Positions 19,121-28,229 are shown, numbered from the stretch's first letter. The stretch is 64,000 nt of DNA from Methylosinus sp. Sm6 (GCF_019802345.1 NZ_JAINDZ010000005.1:120604-184603), one strand, 5' to 3'. The notes: generated by a model from the sequence alone, not told the origin. A program made the numbers and translations.

Positions 19121-19541
19121 CGCGCCTCTCCTCCGTCTCCGCCCGTCGGTGTTTCCTCTATATTGGGTGGAAAGCTGCGCGCAGAAAGTAGCGAGGCCGT
19201 TAACGAAGGCGTGGCGAGACGGCCGCCTCTCGTCTCGACCGCTTTTGCCGGACGGCGAAGCGGCCGACCCGGAAAATTTTCTCTCCGAGGCGGAAGCGGA
19301 GAAGGCGCTTCTTCGCCGCGCGCCGTCGGCGTCGCTGCGCGCGCGGCGAAGGCCTCGTCGGCGCGCTGTTTCTTCTGCTTCGCCGCGTCGACGTCGCCGG
19401 CCTCGATTTGCGCTTCGCCGCGAAACCGCGCTATCGCAGAGCCGATGAGCGGGCGCGCCACTCGATTGGCGCAATCTCGAGCTTCATGCGCCGCGGAGCC
19501 GGGCCGTCGGCCGGGCGATTAATTCATTCAGGGGAAACGAT

Positions 19542-21635
19542 ATGCAGAGACTGGGCGCGGCCGTCGCCGTCTTCGCGCTTCTGGCCGCCGCCGCCGGGCT
19601 CCATCGCGGCGGCTCCGATCTGTTCCTGCTCGCCGCCGGCGCCGCCGTCTGCGCCTACACCACCTGGCGCAGCGCAAGGATGTCGAGCTTCCTGAAGATT
19701 TTCGCCGCGATCTTCTCCACGGAGACGGTCGTGTTCGGCGTCGCGCGCCTGCTCGAGGCCGAAGAGCTGTGGCCGGCGTCGCTCGCCGATTACGCGCTGC
19801 CGGACAGTTTCGCGCTCACCGTCGCGGTGTTCTCCATCCTCGTTTATGCGCTCTCGCATATGCCGGTGGTGCGCGAGATGACGCGCATCGCCGATCTCTA
19901 TTTCGATTCGGACGACCGCGCCGAGCTGCGGCTGTGGCGCATTCCCGCCTTTCGCATGAGCGAGCCGGCGATCGCCGTCGCCATGATCGTCGGCCTCGTG
20001 CTCATCAATCAGGCGCAGGTCGGCATATCGGTGCGGCTCTCCTTCATCCGCCGCGATTACTACACCGCCTTGCAGGAGATGAACGGGACCGAGTTCTGGC
20101 GCCTGTTCCTCTATGGCTTCACGCCCTGGGCCTTCACCTTCATCTTCTCGGCCGTGGTCGAATATGTCGTGCAGTCGCTGATGATCATCCGCTGGCGGCA
20201 ATGGCTCACGCGCCATTATATCGGCCGCTGGCTCGGCGGACGCCGGCACTACGCCATGTCGCTCGCCGGCAGCGCGGCGGACAATCCCGACCAGCGCATC
20301 GCCGAGGATGTGAACCGCTTCATCGACGGCGGCGATTCCGGCTATGGGATCTACTCCTATTCGATCCTGCTGATCTCCAAGGTCAGCTCGCTCGTCTCCT
20401 ATTCGATCGTGCTGTGGGACATTTCGAGGGCCTTCACCTTTCCGGGAACCGAGTTCTATGTGCCCGGCTTCCTGTTCTGGTGCGCGCTGGCCTATGCGAC
20501 CTCCGGCACGATCGCGACGCATCTCATCGGCCGGCCGCTGACGGCGCTGCTGTTCGAGAAGCAGCGCCGCGAGGCCGATTTCCGCTTCTCGCTGGCGCGG
20601 CTGCGCGAATATGCCGAGCAGATCGCGCTGCTCGGCGGCGAAGGCGCCGAGCGCGCCTCGCTCGGGCGCAGATTTGCGGCGATCGTCACCAATTTCTACG
20701 CGATCATAAATCTGCGCAAGAGGCTCGCCGCCTTCAGCGCCACCTACGGCCAATTGTCGGTCATCATCCCCTTCGTGCTGACGGCGCCCTTCTTCTTCGC
20801 CGGCAAGATCAAGCTGGGGGTGATGACCCAATCGGCGGAGGCCTTCGCCACTGTGGAGAGCGCGCTCGCCTTCTTCATCGATTATTACGTCTCGCTGTCG
20901 AACTTCAAATCGGTGCTCGACCGTCTCGCCTCCTTCGACGCCGCCGCCGATCGCGCCGAGGAGCTGATCGCCGCGCAGCCGGCCGTCCGCGCCGAGCGGC
21001 GCGACATCGCGCTCGACGTCACGCTGGCGCTGCCGGACGGGCGCCGCATCGTCGACGCGCATGGGCTCGCTCTGGAGCCGGGCGAATCGGCGCTGCTCAC
21101 CGGCCCCTCGGGCTCGGGCAAGTCGACCCTGTTCCGCGCCGTCGCCGGCGTGTGGCCCTATTGCCAGGGCCGCATCGACATTCCCGCTGGCGCGGAAGTG
21201 ATGCTGCTGCCGCAGCGTCCCTATGTGCCGATCGGCACGCTCGCCCGCGCCGTCGCCTATCCGGCCGAGCCCGAGGCGTTCTCGCGCCATGAGATCGCGC
21301 AGGCGCTGGAGGCGGCGCGCCTGCCGGGCTTCGTCGCCCATCTCGAAGAGGAGGCTCATTGGGGCCAGCGCCTCTCGGGCGGCGAGCAGCAGCGCGTCGC
21401 CGTGGCGCGGGCGCTGCTCGCCAAGCCCGACTGGCTGTTCCTCGACGAGGCCACCTCCGCGCTCGACGAGAAGCTCGAGGGCGAGATTTATGGAATGCTG
21501 GCCGAGCGCCTGCCCGACACGACGATCGTCTCGATCGGCCATCGCTCGAGCCTTCTCGCCTTCCATCGTCGCCATATCGCCATGGAGCCGACCGACGGCG
21601 CCCTGTTCGCGCCGCGCGAAATGGCGCCGGCATGA
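19542..21635 (+). CDS. SbmA/BacA-like ABC transporter, fused membrane and ATPase domains
   Basis: 697 residues. The N-terminal half has about six membrane segments of the ABC_membrane_2 type (for example [20 protein letters not shown] and [17 protein letters not shown]); the C-terminal ATPase has Walker [10 protein letters not shown], signature [15 protein letters not shown] and Walker [14 protein letters not shown]. This is the YddA/Rv1819c-like arrangement, related to BacA, which imports peptides and cobalamin-like molecules. AGGGGAAA precedes the start. The stop overlaps the rlmE start (ATGA). Confidence 0.9.
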   Translation: MQRLGAAVAVFALLAAAAGLHRGGSDLFLLAAGAAVCAYTTWRSARMSSFLKIFAAIFSTETVVFGVARLLEAEELWPASLADYALPDSFALTVAVFSILVYALSHMPVVREMTRIADLYFDSDDRAELRLWRIPAFRMSEPAIAVAMIVGLVLINQAQVGISVRLSFIRRDYYTALQEMNGTEFWRLFLYGFTPWAFTFIFSAVVEYVVQSLMIIRWRQWLTRHYIGRWLGGRRHYAMSLAGSAADNPDQRIAEDVNRFIDGGDSGYGIYSYSILLISKVSSLVSYSIVLWDISRAFTFPGTEFYVPGFLFWCALAYATSGTIATHLIGRPLTALLFEKQRREADFRFSLARLREYAEQIALLGGEGAERASLGRRFAAIVTNFYAIINLRKRLAAFSATYGQLSVIIPFVLTAPFFFAGKIKLGVMTQSAEAFATVESALAFFIDYYVSLSNFKSVLDRLASFDAAADRAEELIAAQPAVRAERRDIALDVTLALPDGRRIVDAHGLALEPGESALLTGPSGSGKSTLFRAVAGVWPYCQGRIDIPAGAEVMLLPQRPYVPIGTLARAVAYPAEPEAFSRHEIAQALEAARLPGFVAHLEEEAHWGQRLSGGEQQRVAVARALLAKPDWLFLDEATSALDEKLEGEIYGMLAERLPDTTIVSIGHRSSLLAFHRRHIAMEPTDGALFAPREMAPA

Positions 21636-22339
21636 CCAAGAGCGGGGCCTCGGGCCGGGAGGGCGGCCGCTCGCTGAAGACGCGCGTGAAGACGGCGCGA
21701 AAGCGCTCGCTGTCCTCGACGCTCTGGCTCGAGCGCCAGCTCAACGACCCTTATGTCGCTCAGGCCAAGCGCGACGGCTATCGCTCGCGCGCCGCCTATA
21801 AGCTGATCGAGCTGGACGAGCGCTTCCATCTCTTGCGTCCCGGCCAGCGCATCGTCGATCTCGGCGCGGCGCCCGGCGGCTGGTCGCAGATCGCCGCGCG
21901 CAAGGTCGGCGCGGGGCAGGGCAAGGGAAGGGTGGTCGGCGTCGATCTCCTCGAAATGGAGCCGGTCCCCGGCGTCGACTTCACGGTGATGGATTTCAAC
22001 GACGCCGACGCGCCGGAACGAATAAAGGCGATGCTCGGCGGGCCGGCCGATGGCGTGATGTCCGACATGGCCGCCAACGCCACCGGCCACAAGCAGACCG
22101 ATCATTTGAAGATCGTGGCGCTGGCCGAGCTCGCCGCCGAATTCGCCCGCGAGGTGCTGGCGCCGGGCGGCTTCTTCGCCGCCAAGGTGCTGCAGGGCGG
22201 CACGGAGCACACGCTGCTGGCCGAGCTGAAGCGCGATTTCGCGGTAGTGCGCCATGTGAAGCCGGCCGCGAGCCGGGCCGATTCCGCCGAGCTCTATGTG
22301 CTGGCGACGGGGTTTCGAGGGCGGGCGGCGGCGCAGTGA
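21632..22339 (+). CDS. rlmE: 23S rRNA (uridine-2'-O-)-methyltransferase RlmE
   Basis: 235 residues from the ATG at 21632, which overlaps the stop of the transporter gene by four bases. SAM site [14 protein letters not shown]; catalytic tetrad K-D-K-E visible as [26 protein letters not shown] and [10 protein letters not shown]. RlmE methylates U2552 of the large-subunit rRNA and is heat-shock-linked in E. coli. The N-terminus has a basic extension ([13 protein letters not shown]) common in Hyphomicrobiales. Confidence 0.95.
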   Translation: MTKSGASGREGGRSLKTRVKTARKRSLSSTLWLERQLNDPYVAQAKRDGYRSRAAYKLIELDERFHLLRPGQRIVDLGAAPGGWSQIAARKVGAGQGKGRVVGVDLLEMEPVPGVDFTVMDFNDADAPERIKAMLGGPADGVMSDMAANATGHKQTDHLKIVALAELAAEFAREVLAPGGFFAAKVLQGGTEHTLLAELKRDFAVVRHVKPAASRADSAELYVLATGFRGRAAAQ

Positions 22340-22375
22340 CAAGGAGAGCGGGCTCGGGAGGCGCGTGACGCTTGG

Positions 22376-22564
22376 TCACGCGACCGGGCCGATGTCCCCA
22401 ATTGGCCAACGCTGTGCTTCGTAGTCAGCGATCGTATGCAGCAACATCGCGAAGCGATCCGCTGCGGGCGAGCCGGGGGCGGGCTCGAGGTCGAAATAGC
22501 CTTCGACCTCGACGAGCGCCGCATCATAGGCTTCTTCATCGCAGATCGGCGGAAAAGGAAACAT
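22376..22564 (-). CDS. HigA-type antitoxin N-terminal domain without its HTH
   Basis: 62 residues: PPICDEEAYDAALVEVEGYF, then EPAPGSPAADRFAMLLHTI and DYEAQRWPIGDIGPVA. This is the N-terminal half of COG5499/HigA antitoxins, in which an HTH normally follows 'YE..HWPI'. Here a stop comes directly after that block, so the DNA-binding part is missing. It may be a truncated relic or a short variant. No toxin partner lies next to it. It is 32 bases downstream of the MFS gene on the same strand. Confidence 0.55.
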   Translation of the reverse strand: MFPFPPICDEEAYDAALVEVEGYFDLEPAPGSPAADRFAMLLHTIADYEAQRWPIGDIGPVA

Positions 22565-22596
22565 CGGATCGTCTCCGGATTGAACTCGTGCCGCGC

Positions 22597-23994
22597 CTAT
22601 TTACCCCGTCCTGCGCTGATCCCCGTGAGCGCCGCGCCGGCATTGCGCGCGAGCGGCCAGAAAAACAGGATCGAAGCGGCCGACACCGCCGCGACCATCA
22701 GAAAAGCCGGCTCGAAATCCACATATTGCAGCGCCCCGCCGCCATGCAGCGACCGGGCGCCTTCCAGCGCAGCGGCGCCGAGGGAGACGCCGGCGGACAA
22801 GGACAATTGCTGCCCGGCCGAGGCGAAGCTGGTCGCCCGGCTCATCGCCTGCTGCTCGATATCGGCGTAGCCGATGGCGTTGAGCGCGGTGAACTCCAGC
22901 GAGCGGAAGAAGCCGCCGACGAGCAGGATCATCATGATCGCCCAATGCGGCGTCGCCGGCGTGAAGAAGGCGTTGGCGCAGAAGAAGCCGGCCGAGATCA
23001 GCGCATTGACGATCAGCACCCGGCGGAAGCCGAAGCGGTCCAGGATCGGCTGCGCCGTCGTCTTCATCGCCATGGCCCCGACGCTGGCGATGAAGGTCAG
23101 CGAGCCGGATTGAAAAGCGGTGAGGCCGAAGCCCGTCTGCAGCATCAAGGGCAGCAGGAACGGCGAGGCGCCGAGCCCCATGCGGAACAGGAAGCCGCCG
23201 ACGACCGAGGCGTGAAAGGTCGGCACGCGCAAAAGCGAGAGATCGATGATCGGATAGGGCGCCCGCAGCGCATGGCGCACATAGAGCGCCAGCGCCAGCG
23301 CGCCGGCGCCGATCAGCGCCGCGACATAGGGAGCCCCGATGAAGCCGGGGCCGGCGACGCCGAGGCCGAAGACGAGGGTGGAGAGGCCGAAGCCCGAGAG
23401 CAGAAAGCCCTTCACATCGAGCGGCGGGACCTCGGCCTCGCGCAGATCGGGAATGAATCGCGTGACCAGCAGCACGCCGAGGAGCCCGATCGGCACATTG
23501 ATCCAGAAGATGTAGCGCCAGTGGAAATAAGTGGCGATGAAGCCGCCGAGCGGCGGGCCGATCATCGGCCCGATCAGCGCCGGCACGGTGAGATAGGCGA
23601 GCGCCCGCACCAATTGCGCGCGCGGGGCGACGCGCAGCAGCACCAGCCGCCCGACCGGCACCATCATCGCGCCGCCGAGCCCCTGCACGACGCGCGACAG
23701 CACGACGCCGGTGAGCGAGGTCGAGAGGCCGCAGAGAATGGAGCCGAAGGTGAAGACGAGAATCGCCGCGCCAAACACCCGCCGCGCGCCATGGCGGTCG
23801 GCGACCCAGCCGGAGACGGGGATGAACACCGCGAGCGAGAGCAGATAAGAGGTGAGCGCCAGCTTCAGCGCAATCGGGTCCTCGTGGAGATCGGCGGCCA
23901 TTGCGGGCAGGGCGGTCGACAGCACGGTGCCGTCGAGATTCTCCATGAACAGCGCGGTGGCGACGATCAGCGGCGTGACGGCGAAGGAAGGCAA
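22597..23994 (-). CDS. MFS multidrug exporter, DHA2-like
   Basis: 465 residues with about 14 membrane segments. Motif A appears as GWVADRHGARRVF, motif B as SRVVQGLGGAMMVPV, and motif C-like GPMIGPPLGGFI, all typical of drug:H+ antiporters of the EmrB/QacA/MdtD group. The N-terminus FMENLDGTVLSTALPAMA carries the acidic motif D1 seen in DHA2 pumps. The most likely start is TTG 23994 (MPSFAVTP), with GAGG upstream. Substrate unknown. Confidence 0.9.
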   Translation of the reverse strand: MPSFAVTPLIVATALFMENLDGTVLSTALPAMAADLHEDPIALKLALTSYLLSLAVFIPVSGWVADRHGARRVFGAAILVFTFGSILCGLSTSLTGVVLSRVVQGLGGAMMVPVGRLVLLRVAPRAQLVRALAYLTVPALIGPMIGPPLGGFIATYFHWRYIFWINVPIGLLGVLLVTRFIPDLREAEVPPLDVKGFLLSGFGLSTLVFGLGVAGPGFIGAPYVAALIGAGALALALYVRHALRAPYPIIDLSLLRVPTFHASVVGGFLFRMGLGASPFLLPLMLQTGFGLTAFQSGSLTFIASVGAMAMKTTAQPILDRFGFRRVLIVNALISAGFFCANAFFTPATPHWAIMMILLVGGFFRSLEFTALNAIGYADIEQQAMSRATSFASAGQQLSLSAGVSLGAAALEGARSLHGGGALQYVDFEPAFLMVAAVSAASILFFWPLARNAGAALTGISAGRGK

Positions 23995-24103
23995 CGGACC
24001 TCGTGGAGAGTGAGCGGAAAGGCGAGCGTCGCCTTCCTCTATGGATCTCTATATGCCTATTTGACGCAAATTGTCGAAACGCTCCCGATTGCGAGGCCTC
24101 GAG

Positions 24104-24847
24104 ATGGACCGTCTGACGACCTATGAGCCGATCAACCGGCTGAAGACTGTGGCCGAGGATGTGTATCTCGTCGACGGCCCCGTGATCGGCATGAGCTATA
24201 TGGGGTTGGCCGTCCCTTTCACGACGCGCATGACTATTGTGCGTCTTCCGGATGGGCGGCTGTGGATACACTCGCCGACGCCGCTGGTGGACGCGCTCGA
24301 GGCGGAAATCGCAGCGCTCGGTGAGCCGGCTTTTCTGATCGCCCCCAATCGGCTGCATTTCTGGTGGATCGGCGAGTGGAAGGCGCGCTTTCCGCGCGCC
24401 CGCGCCTATGCCGCTCCCGGCGCGCGCAAGGCTGCGGCCGCGCGCTTTTCGGCCTTCGACGCCGATCTTTCTCATGACCCGCCGCCCGAATGGGGCGGCG
24501 CCTTCGCGCAATATCTGCTGCCGGGACTGTTTCTCACCGAGGTCGATTTCCTGCACCGCGCCAGCGGCACGCTGATCCTCGCCGATCTCATCGAGAATTT
24601 CGAATCTTCACATATAGGCTGCGCCGGCTGGCGTTTTCTGGCCAAGTTGGGCGGGCCGCTCGACCCGGACGGCAAGCCGCCCCATGATCTCGCGCTCAAT
24701 TTCCTGTGGCGGAAAAAAGAGGCGCGCGCCGAGATCGAGCGCATGCTCGGCGATTCGCCGCAGCGGATCATTCTTTCGCACGGACGCTGGTACGACAGAG
24801 ACGCCGCGGCCGAGCTGCGCCGCGCGCTGCGGCGATTTCTCGCGTGA
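24104..24847 (+). CDS. DUF4336 domain protein
   Basis: 247 residues from ATG 24104 (MDRLTTYEPINRLKTVAEDV). DUF4336 family, distantly related to the metallo-beta-lactamase fold: FTTRMTIVRLPDGRLWIHSP, LIAPNRLHFWWIGEW, LTEVDFLHRASGTLILADLI and IILSHGRWYDRDA. The zinc HxHxDH set of true lactamase-fold enzymes is reduced, so activity is uncertain. The stop codon lies in a palindrome shared with the ruvC stop. Confidence 0.85.
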   Translation: MDRLTTYEPINRLKTVAEDVYLVDGPVIGMSYMGLAVPFTTRMTIVRLPDGRLWIHSPTPLVDALEAEIAALGEPAFLIAPNRLHFWWIGEWKARFPRARAYAAPGARKAAAARFSAFDADLSHDPPPEWGGAFAQYLLPGLFLTEVDFLHRASGTLILADLIENFESSHIGCAGWRFLAKLGGPLDPDGKPPHDLALNFLWRKKEARAEIERMLGDSPQRIILSHGRWYDRDAAAELRRALRRFLA

Positions 24848-24862
24848 GCCGTCAGGCTCGCG
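24843..24862. repeat. Imperfect palindrome supplying two stop codons
   Basis: GCGTGAGCCGTCAGGCTCGCG-like element, a variant of the GCGAGCCTTCAGGCTCGC palindrome. It contains the TGA of the DUF4336 gene (24845-24847) and, on the other strand, the TGA of ruvC (24852-24854). The two convergent genes are therefore separated by only four bases. Confidence 0.7.
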
Positions 24863-25373
24863 CCTGCAGAAGCCGCGCGGCGGCGCGGCTCGAGCGGTGC
24901 TGGGCGTGGCAAATGGCGACGGCGAGCGCGTCGGCGGCGTCGGCGCTCTCGGCGCGGCTCGCCGGCAGCAGCACGCGCACCATCATGGCGACCTGCGCCT
25001 TTTCGGCGTGGCCGTTGCCGACGACTGTCTTCTTGACCAGATTGGCGGCATATTCGGCGACCTCGATTCCAGCGAGCGCCGGGGCGGCCAGCGCGACGCC
25101 GCGCGCCAGCCCGAGCTTCAGCGCCGATTGCGGATCGCGATTGACGAAAGTCTCCTCGACCGCCGCCTCATGCGGCAGATGCGCCTCGATAATGGCGGCG
25201 AGCCCGCGCTGCAATTGCGCGAGCCGTTCGGCGAGCGAGGCGCCGGCGTCGGAATGCAGGCTGCCGCAGGCGACAAAGCCGAGCCGCGAGCCCCGCGACG
25301 CCTCGACCACGCCCCAGCCGGTGTTGCGCAGGCCCGGGTCGATGCCGAGAATGCGAATCGTCTCATCCGTCAT
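24852..25373 (-). CDS. ruvC: Crossover junction endodeoxyribonuclease RuvC
   Basis: Dimeric, Mg-dependent Holliday junction resolvase. 173 residues with the four acidic catalytic residues in context: [32 protein letters not shown], and [12 protein letters not shown] (last acidic pair). Length normal. It is not adjacent to ruvA or ruvB; ruvB is 20 kb away. The last codons (ARA-stop) overlap the palindrome at 24843-24862. Confidence 0.96.
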   Translation of the reverse strand: MTDETIRILGIDPGLRNTGWGVVEASRGSRLGFVACGSLHSDAGASLAERLAQLQRGLAAIIEAHLPHEAAVEETFVNRDPQSALKLGLARGVALAAPALAGIEVAEYAANLVKKTVVGNGHAEKAQVAMMVRVLLPASRAESADAADALAVAICHAQHRSSRAAARLLQARA

Positions 25374-26107
25374 GCGGACAGGTTAGGAAAAACGAGCGGA
25401 ATCGGGAAGTGCGGGAGCGGAGGGCCGGACGAACGTTTACGGGCTCGCGAGCTATCTCCCCCCGTGACCTATGAGAGCTGTGTGTCGTCACTCATCCTCG
25501 CTCGCCGCGGCGACATACTCGCTGACGGCTTCTTCGAGGGCTCGGCGAACTTCGTCGAACGATCGGCCTTGCTCGCCGATTTGCCGCCACTCGAGTGCGA
25601 GCCTTCAGGCTCGCTTTTCGGGCCATCAGCTCAATTGACGCCGACCACTCGTCTCTCTGCTGTTCTTTGGTGAGCGTGATGGGACTCGAACCCATGACGC
25701 TCTGATTAAAAGCCGCTGAAGCGACTTTAGCACATGCTTACTCCTAGCTACACGTAGTACATTCTATTACGTATAAACAATAGCTTGCTTTACATCCGTG
25801 TCAGATGGGCTACGGTTGATTTCGATGCTTGCTGCTGACTATGTGCTGACTGTTGGCTGGTGGCGCCAGCCAACGAGCCCCGCGGTCGCAATAGAAGAAT
25901 TGTGTGAAACATAGGCCGTGAGATCGTCCAAGCCGTCCGATGTCGTTCATCTAGCATAGAAATCAATGTTTCATGATGATAATTGAGTTGTCAAAACAAG
26001 GGGCTTTTGTTGTCAAACCCGTCAAAATGGCGTGAAATCAAAATGTTGCAGAAGAGAGCCGCTTACGATCCTCGGGCCGCCGACAGCGAAAAGGCCGGCG
26101 AAAAGTC
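25374..26107. other. Gene-free stretch: island left flank
   Basis: No convincing gene. It holds the palindrome GCGAGCCTTCAGGCTCGC (25597-25614), a possible broken small gene on the minus strand (about 25490-25595, reading EWRQIGEQGRSFDEVRRALE and ending in ASEDE-stop) whose 5' side runs into that palindrome, and the tRNA-Lys-derived repeat at 25667-25712. From about 25720 the base composition turns markedly AT-rich, unlike the flanking core genes. Confidence 0.6.
25667..25712. repeat. Distal attachment-site repeat (3' end of tRNA-Lys)
   Basis: 46 bases matching 28184-28229 at 44 of 46 positions. The segment equals the tRNA-Lys gene from its anticodon loop to the CCA end plus one base. Homology stops at 25713. 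This is the displaced target copy expected after integration of a tyrosine-recombinase element at the tRNA 3' end. Confidence 0.85.
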
Positions 26108-26428
26108 TTGCAAATGATTGAAGTTGCTACCCGATGGGCGACCTTCGACAACTCCGTCGTTTCGTCCACGGGAAGAGATCACCGCTCGCGTGCGCCGGGG
26201 CTGTTGCGGCGTCCGCCTCGGATGGCTTTGTTGGTTGCAGCCGAGGAGTTCATGAGGAATCGCATGGCGATCATGCGTCACGCGTCGACCGCGATGACCA
26301 GCCGGTATGTCAATTTCGACTCTGATCCCGTGCGAGAGCTTTCGAACGCGGTCGGCGCGCGCATAGCCGCGAACTTGGAGGGCAAGAGCGCCGAGGTCGT
26401 CCCGCTGAAACGGCCGAGGAAAGGCTAA
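26108..26428 (+). pseudogene. Tyrosine recombinase (integrase) C-terminal remnant
   Basis: An open frame of 106 residues whose last part, MRHASTAMTSRYVNFD then VRELSNAVGARIAANLEG, resembles the end of phage integrases, where (G)HxxxxMTxRYxH carries the catalytic tyrosine. The first 50 residues show no integrase similarity and look like frameshifted sequence. The Arg-His-Arg catalytic core upstream is missing, so this is a relic of the recombinase that brought the island. Confidence 0.6.
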
Positions 26429-26530
26429 AGCGCCGGAAACGACAGCGCATCACGCCATTTGCCACACCGAGGTTCCCGCCAGTGCGGGAGCGGATCGGTC
26501 ATGCCGCGTTCCGGCTCTTTCCTGTGGTCA

Positions 26531-26932
26531 TCACGCGCCGGCGATATGCCGCTTCGCCGCCTCTGCCAGAAAAGAGGAGCGCGATTGGCCGACGGCGGAG
26601 GCCGCGCGGTCGATGCGCTCGAGAAGGCCTTCGTCGATGGAGATGTTGACCCGCACGGCGCGGCGCGGGAGCTCCACCTCGATCGCCGCGACAGTCGCGT
26701 CCGCGAACCAATCGGCGAGTTCCGGGTCGGCGCGCAATTGCGAGACGCCGCGCAGTTGCGGGAGCGGCTCGCCGTCCTCCGCCATGCCGGCGACATGCAG
26801 GGCGAGCGCTTGCGCGCCCTTGGCAATGGCTTCGTCGATCGTTCGTCCCGTGCTCACGCAGCCGGGGAAATCCGGAAAGGAAATCCCGAAGCCGCCGCCT
26901 TCCTCATGAATGAGAGCGATCGCATAGCTCAT
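26531..26932 (-). CDS. hicB: HicB family antitoxin
   Basis: 133 residues: N-terminal partial RNase-H fold (MSYAIALIHEEGGGFGISFP, then DFPGCVSTGRTIDEAI) and C-terminal ribbon-helix-helix (VRVNISIDEGLLERIDRAAS and QSRSSFLAEAAKRHI). HicB neutralises HicA and represses the operon through the C-terminal domain. It follows hicA by 30 bases on the same strand. Both genes are complete, so the module is probably functional. Confidence 0.93.
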   Translation of the reverse strand: MSYAIALIHEEGGGFGISFPDFPGCVSTGRTIDEAIAKGAQALALHVAGMAEDGEPLPQLRGVSQLRADPELADWFADATVAAIEVELPRRAVRVNISIDEGLLERIDRAASAVGQSRSSFLAEAAKRHIAGA

Positions 26933-26962
26933 TTCTGGCTTCTCCTGCGGGAGGGCACTCTC

Positions 26963-27172
26963 TCACCAGTCCCACCCGGCTTGCTTGTAGATCGAGCGTA
27001 GCGTGCCGGTCGGGATGTCGCTCGGCCCCGTGTCGACGGTGACGCGGCCGGGACGATCGGGGTGCGTGTATTGCACATGGTCGCCGGGCCCCTTGCGGGA
27101 AATGCGCCAACCTTCCGCCCGAAGACGCGTCTCGATCTCCTTGCGTTTGTTGCTGCGCCCGGCGCGACCCAT
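26963..27172 (-). CDS. hicA: HicA family mRNA interferase toxin
   Basis: 69 residues with the small dsRBD-like fold: RKEIETRLRAEGWRISRKG, the catalytic histidine in GDHVQYTHPD, and the C-terminal DIPTGTLRSIYKQAGWDW. HicA cleaves mRNA and tmRNA and arrests growth. The family usually has GSH rather than GDH; the histidine itself is kept. It is the first gene of the operon, as in classical hicAB modules. Confidence 0.92.
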   Translation of the reverse strand: MGRAGRSNKRKEIETRLRAEGWRISRKGPGDHVQYTHPDRPGRVTVDTGPSDIPTGTLRSIYKQAGWDW

Positions 27173-27188
27173 GAGTCTGTCTCCGCAA

Positions 27189-27224
27189 TGTGCGTATTTT
27201 TACACACATCCATCAAGTGGTCAA
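27189..27224 (-). promoter_or_regulatory. hicAB promoter with overlapping operator
   Basis: Read on the minus strand: -35 TTGACC (27224-27219), 16-17 bases, then an A-rich -10 (TAAAAA or AAAAAT, about 27202-27196). The -10 lies in an inverted repeat TGTGTGTA-AAAA-TACGCACA (27208-27189), arms of 8 bp with one mismatch. The position, 17 bases before the hicA start codon, fits autorepression by the RHH domain of HicB. Confidence 0.65.
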
Positions 27225-27239
27225 CAAAAGTTGTGTAGT

Positions 27240-27690
27240 TATGTGTATCTGACTGTAATGCGCGCCATCTCCGATGATCGGCTGATCCGGTTGGGCGGAA
27301 TACGCACGATGTGCTCAACCTCGTTCACGAGCTGGAGAGCATGCTCGCGCATGATGTCGAGCATCTTCTCGCGCTGCTCCGGCGCGAGATCGGCGAGCCG
27401 CACCTAGGGTCCGACGCCGAGGCCGTTCGTCACGCGCCGGACATAGGCGCCGGTGTCGTTCTCCGAGGCAGGCGCATATTTGCCGATCGCCTCGCGGATC
27501 GAGAGCCCGGCATATTGCGGGCTGTCGAACAAGAGGCTGCGCTGCGCCGCGCGCCCCGTCTCCGGCGTCCGGGAAGACGGCGAAGCCTTTTTCGTTCGCG
27601 CCCGTCGCGCCGTGGGCGGCGGCGAACTCGCCATGGCGCAGATTGCCCGGGTTGTTGTTGCGCCAGGATCGCGAGCCGCCAAAGCCGGGA
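27240..27690 (-). pseudogene. Prophage virion protein (P5-like) pseudogene
   Basis: Pieces of one protein in two frames: WRNNNPGNLRHGEF, AAAHGATGANEKGFAVFPDA, then after a frameshift near 27540-27560 SLLFDSPQYAGLSIREAI and KYAPASENDTGAYVRRVTNG, then a TAG at 27406-27404, after which the frame continues as VRLADLAPEQREKMLDIM. The order and motifs match 'structural protein P5'-type phage proteins (NNPGNLRYG...PPSENDTAAY). No complete copy remains. Confidence 0.7.
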
Positions 27691-28184
27691 ATGGACGGAG
27701 TCGTATGAGGTCGTCAACTCACGTTAAATTTCAGCGGTTTACAGCGATATTCGCCAGCTCGAACGCGTCTCTGCGGCCGAGGATAGACGTGGCATGATGA
27801 GTCACGAGCTATCGAAAAAATGTAGTTTTGACGGATTGGACGGGTCGATTGGCCGATTTGGACGGCTGATTTTCGATCTAACCGTTTGAAAATACGTAGC
27901 TTCTGGCAACCTTTGACAACTTGGACGACCTTTTTCCTTCTCTCGAGGAAAAGAAAAAAGACAAACAGAGGTGAGAGTATAAATGAAACAATAAAAACAA
28001 ACAGTTATGTCGTGACGCAGGTCCGCCGATGACCTCGGACGTGTTGCGGAATGCCATGAGGAGGGAGGAGGGAAGTGGGTTTTGCGTTCAAGGATCAGCG
28101 AGCGGTGACGGAGCGCTCTGCTGACTCTTTCGGACGGTGTGCGCTTCCGCCAGACGAGATTAGCGGCTAATTACTTGATTTCCT
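27691..28184. other. AT-rich gene-free stretch of the island
   Basis: About 490 bases with A/T-rich runs (around 27935-28010) and no open frame with recognisable similarity on either strand. It joins directly to the 3' end of tRNA-Lys. No inverted repeats of note were seen. Confidence 0.6.
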
Positions 28185-28229
28185 TGGTGAGCGCGATGGG
28201 ACTCGAACCCATGACCCTCTGATTAAAAG
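28184..28229. repeat. Proximal attachment-site repeat within tRNA-Lys
   Basis: Copy of 25667-25712 with two mismatches (28194 and 28216). It spans the tRNA-Lys 3' half, from the anticodon loop to CCA. Because the complete tRNA is on this side, this is the element-borne or reconstituted end. Confidence 0.85.

Larger units (their letters stand above)
25667..28229. mobile_element. Decayed 2.5-kb integrative island in tRNA-Lys
   Basis: Bounded by the 46-bp direct repeats at 25667-25712 and 28184-28229. Contents: integrase C-terminal remnant, hicBA toxin-antitoxin module, frameshifted phage virion-protein pseudogene, and AT-rich DNA without genes. The integrase remnant lies on the plus strand and is too short to act. 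The intact hicAB pair may be what keeps the remnant in place. Confidence 0.8.

Noticed and set aside
25667..25712. A second tRNA-Lys gene
   Set aside because: Only the 3' half is present; the sequence beyond the anticodon loop diverges and cannot form acceptor or D stems.
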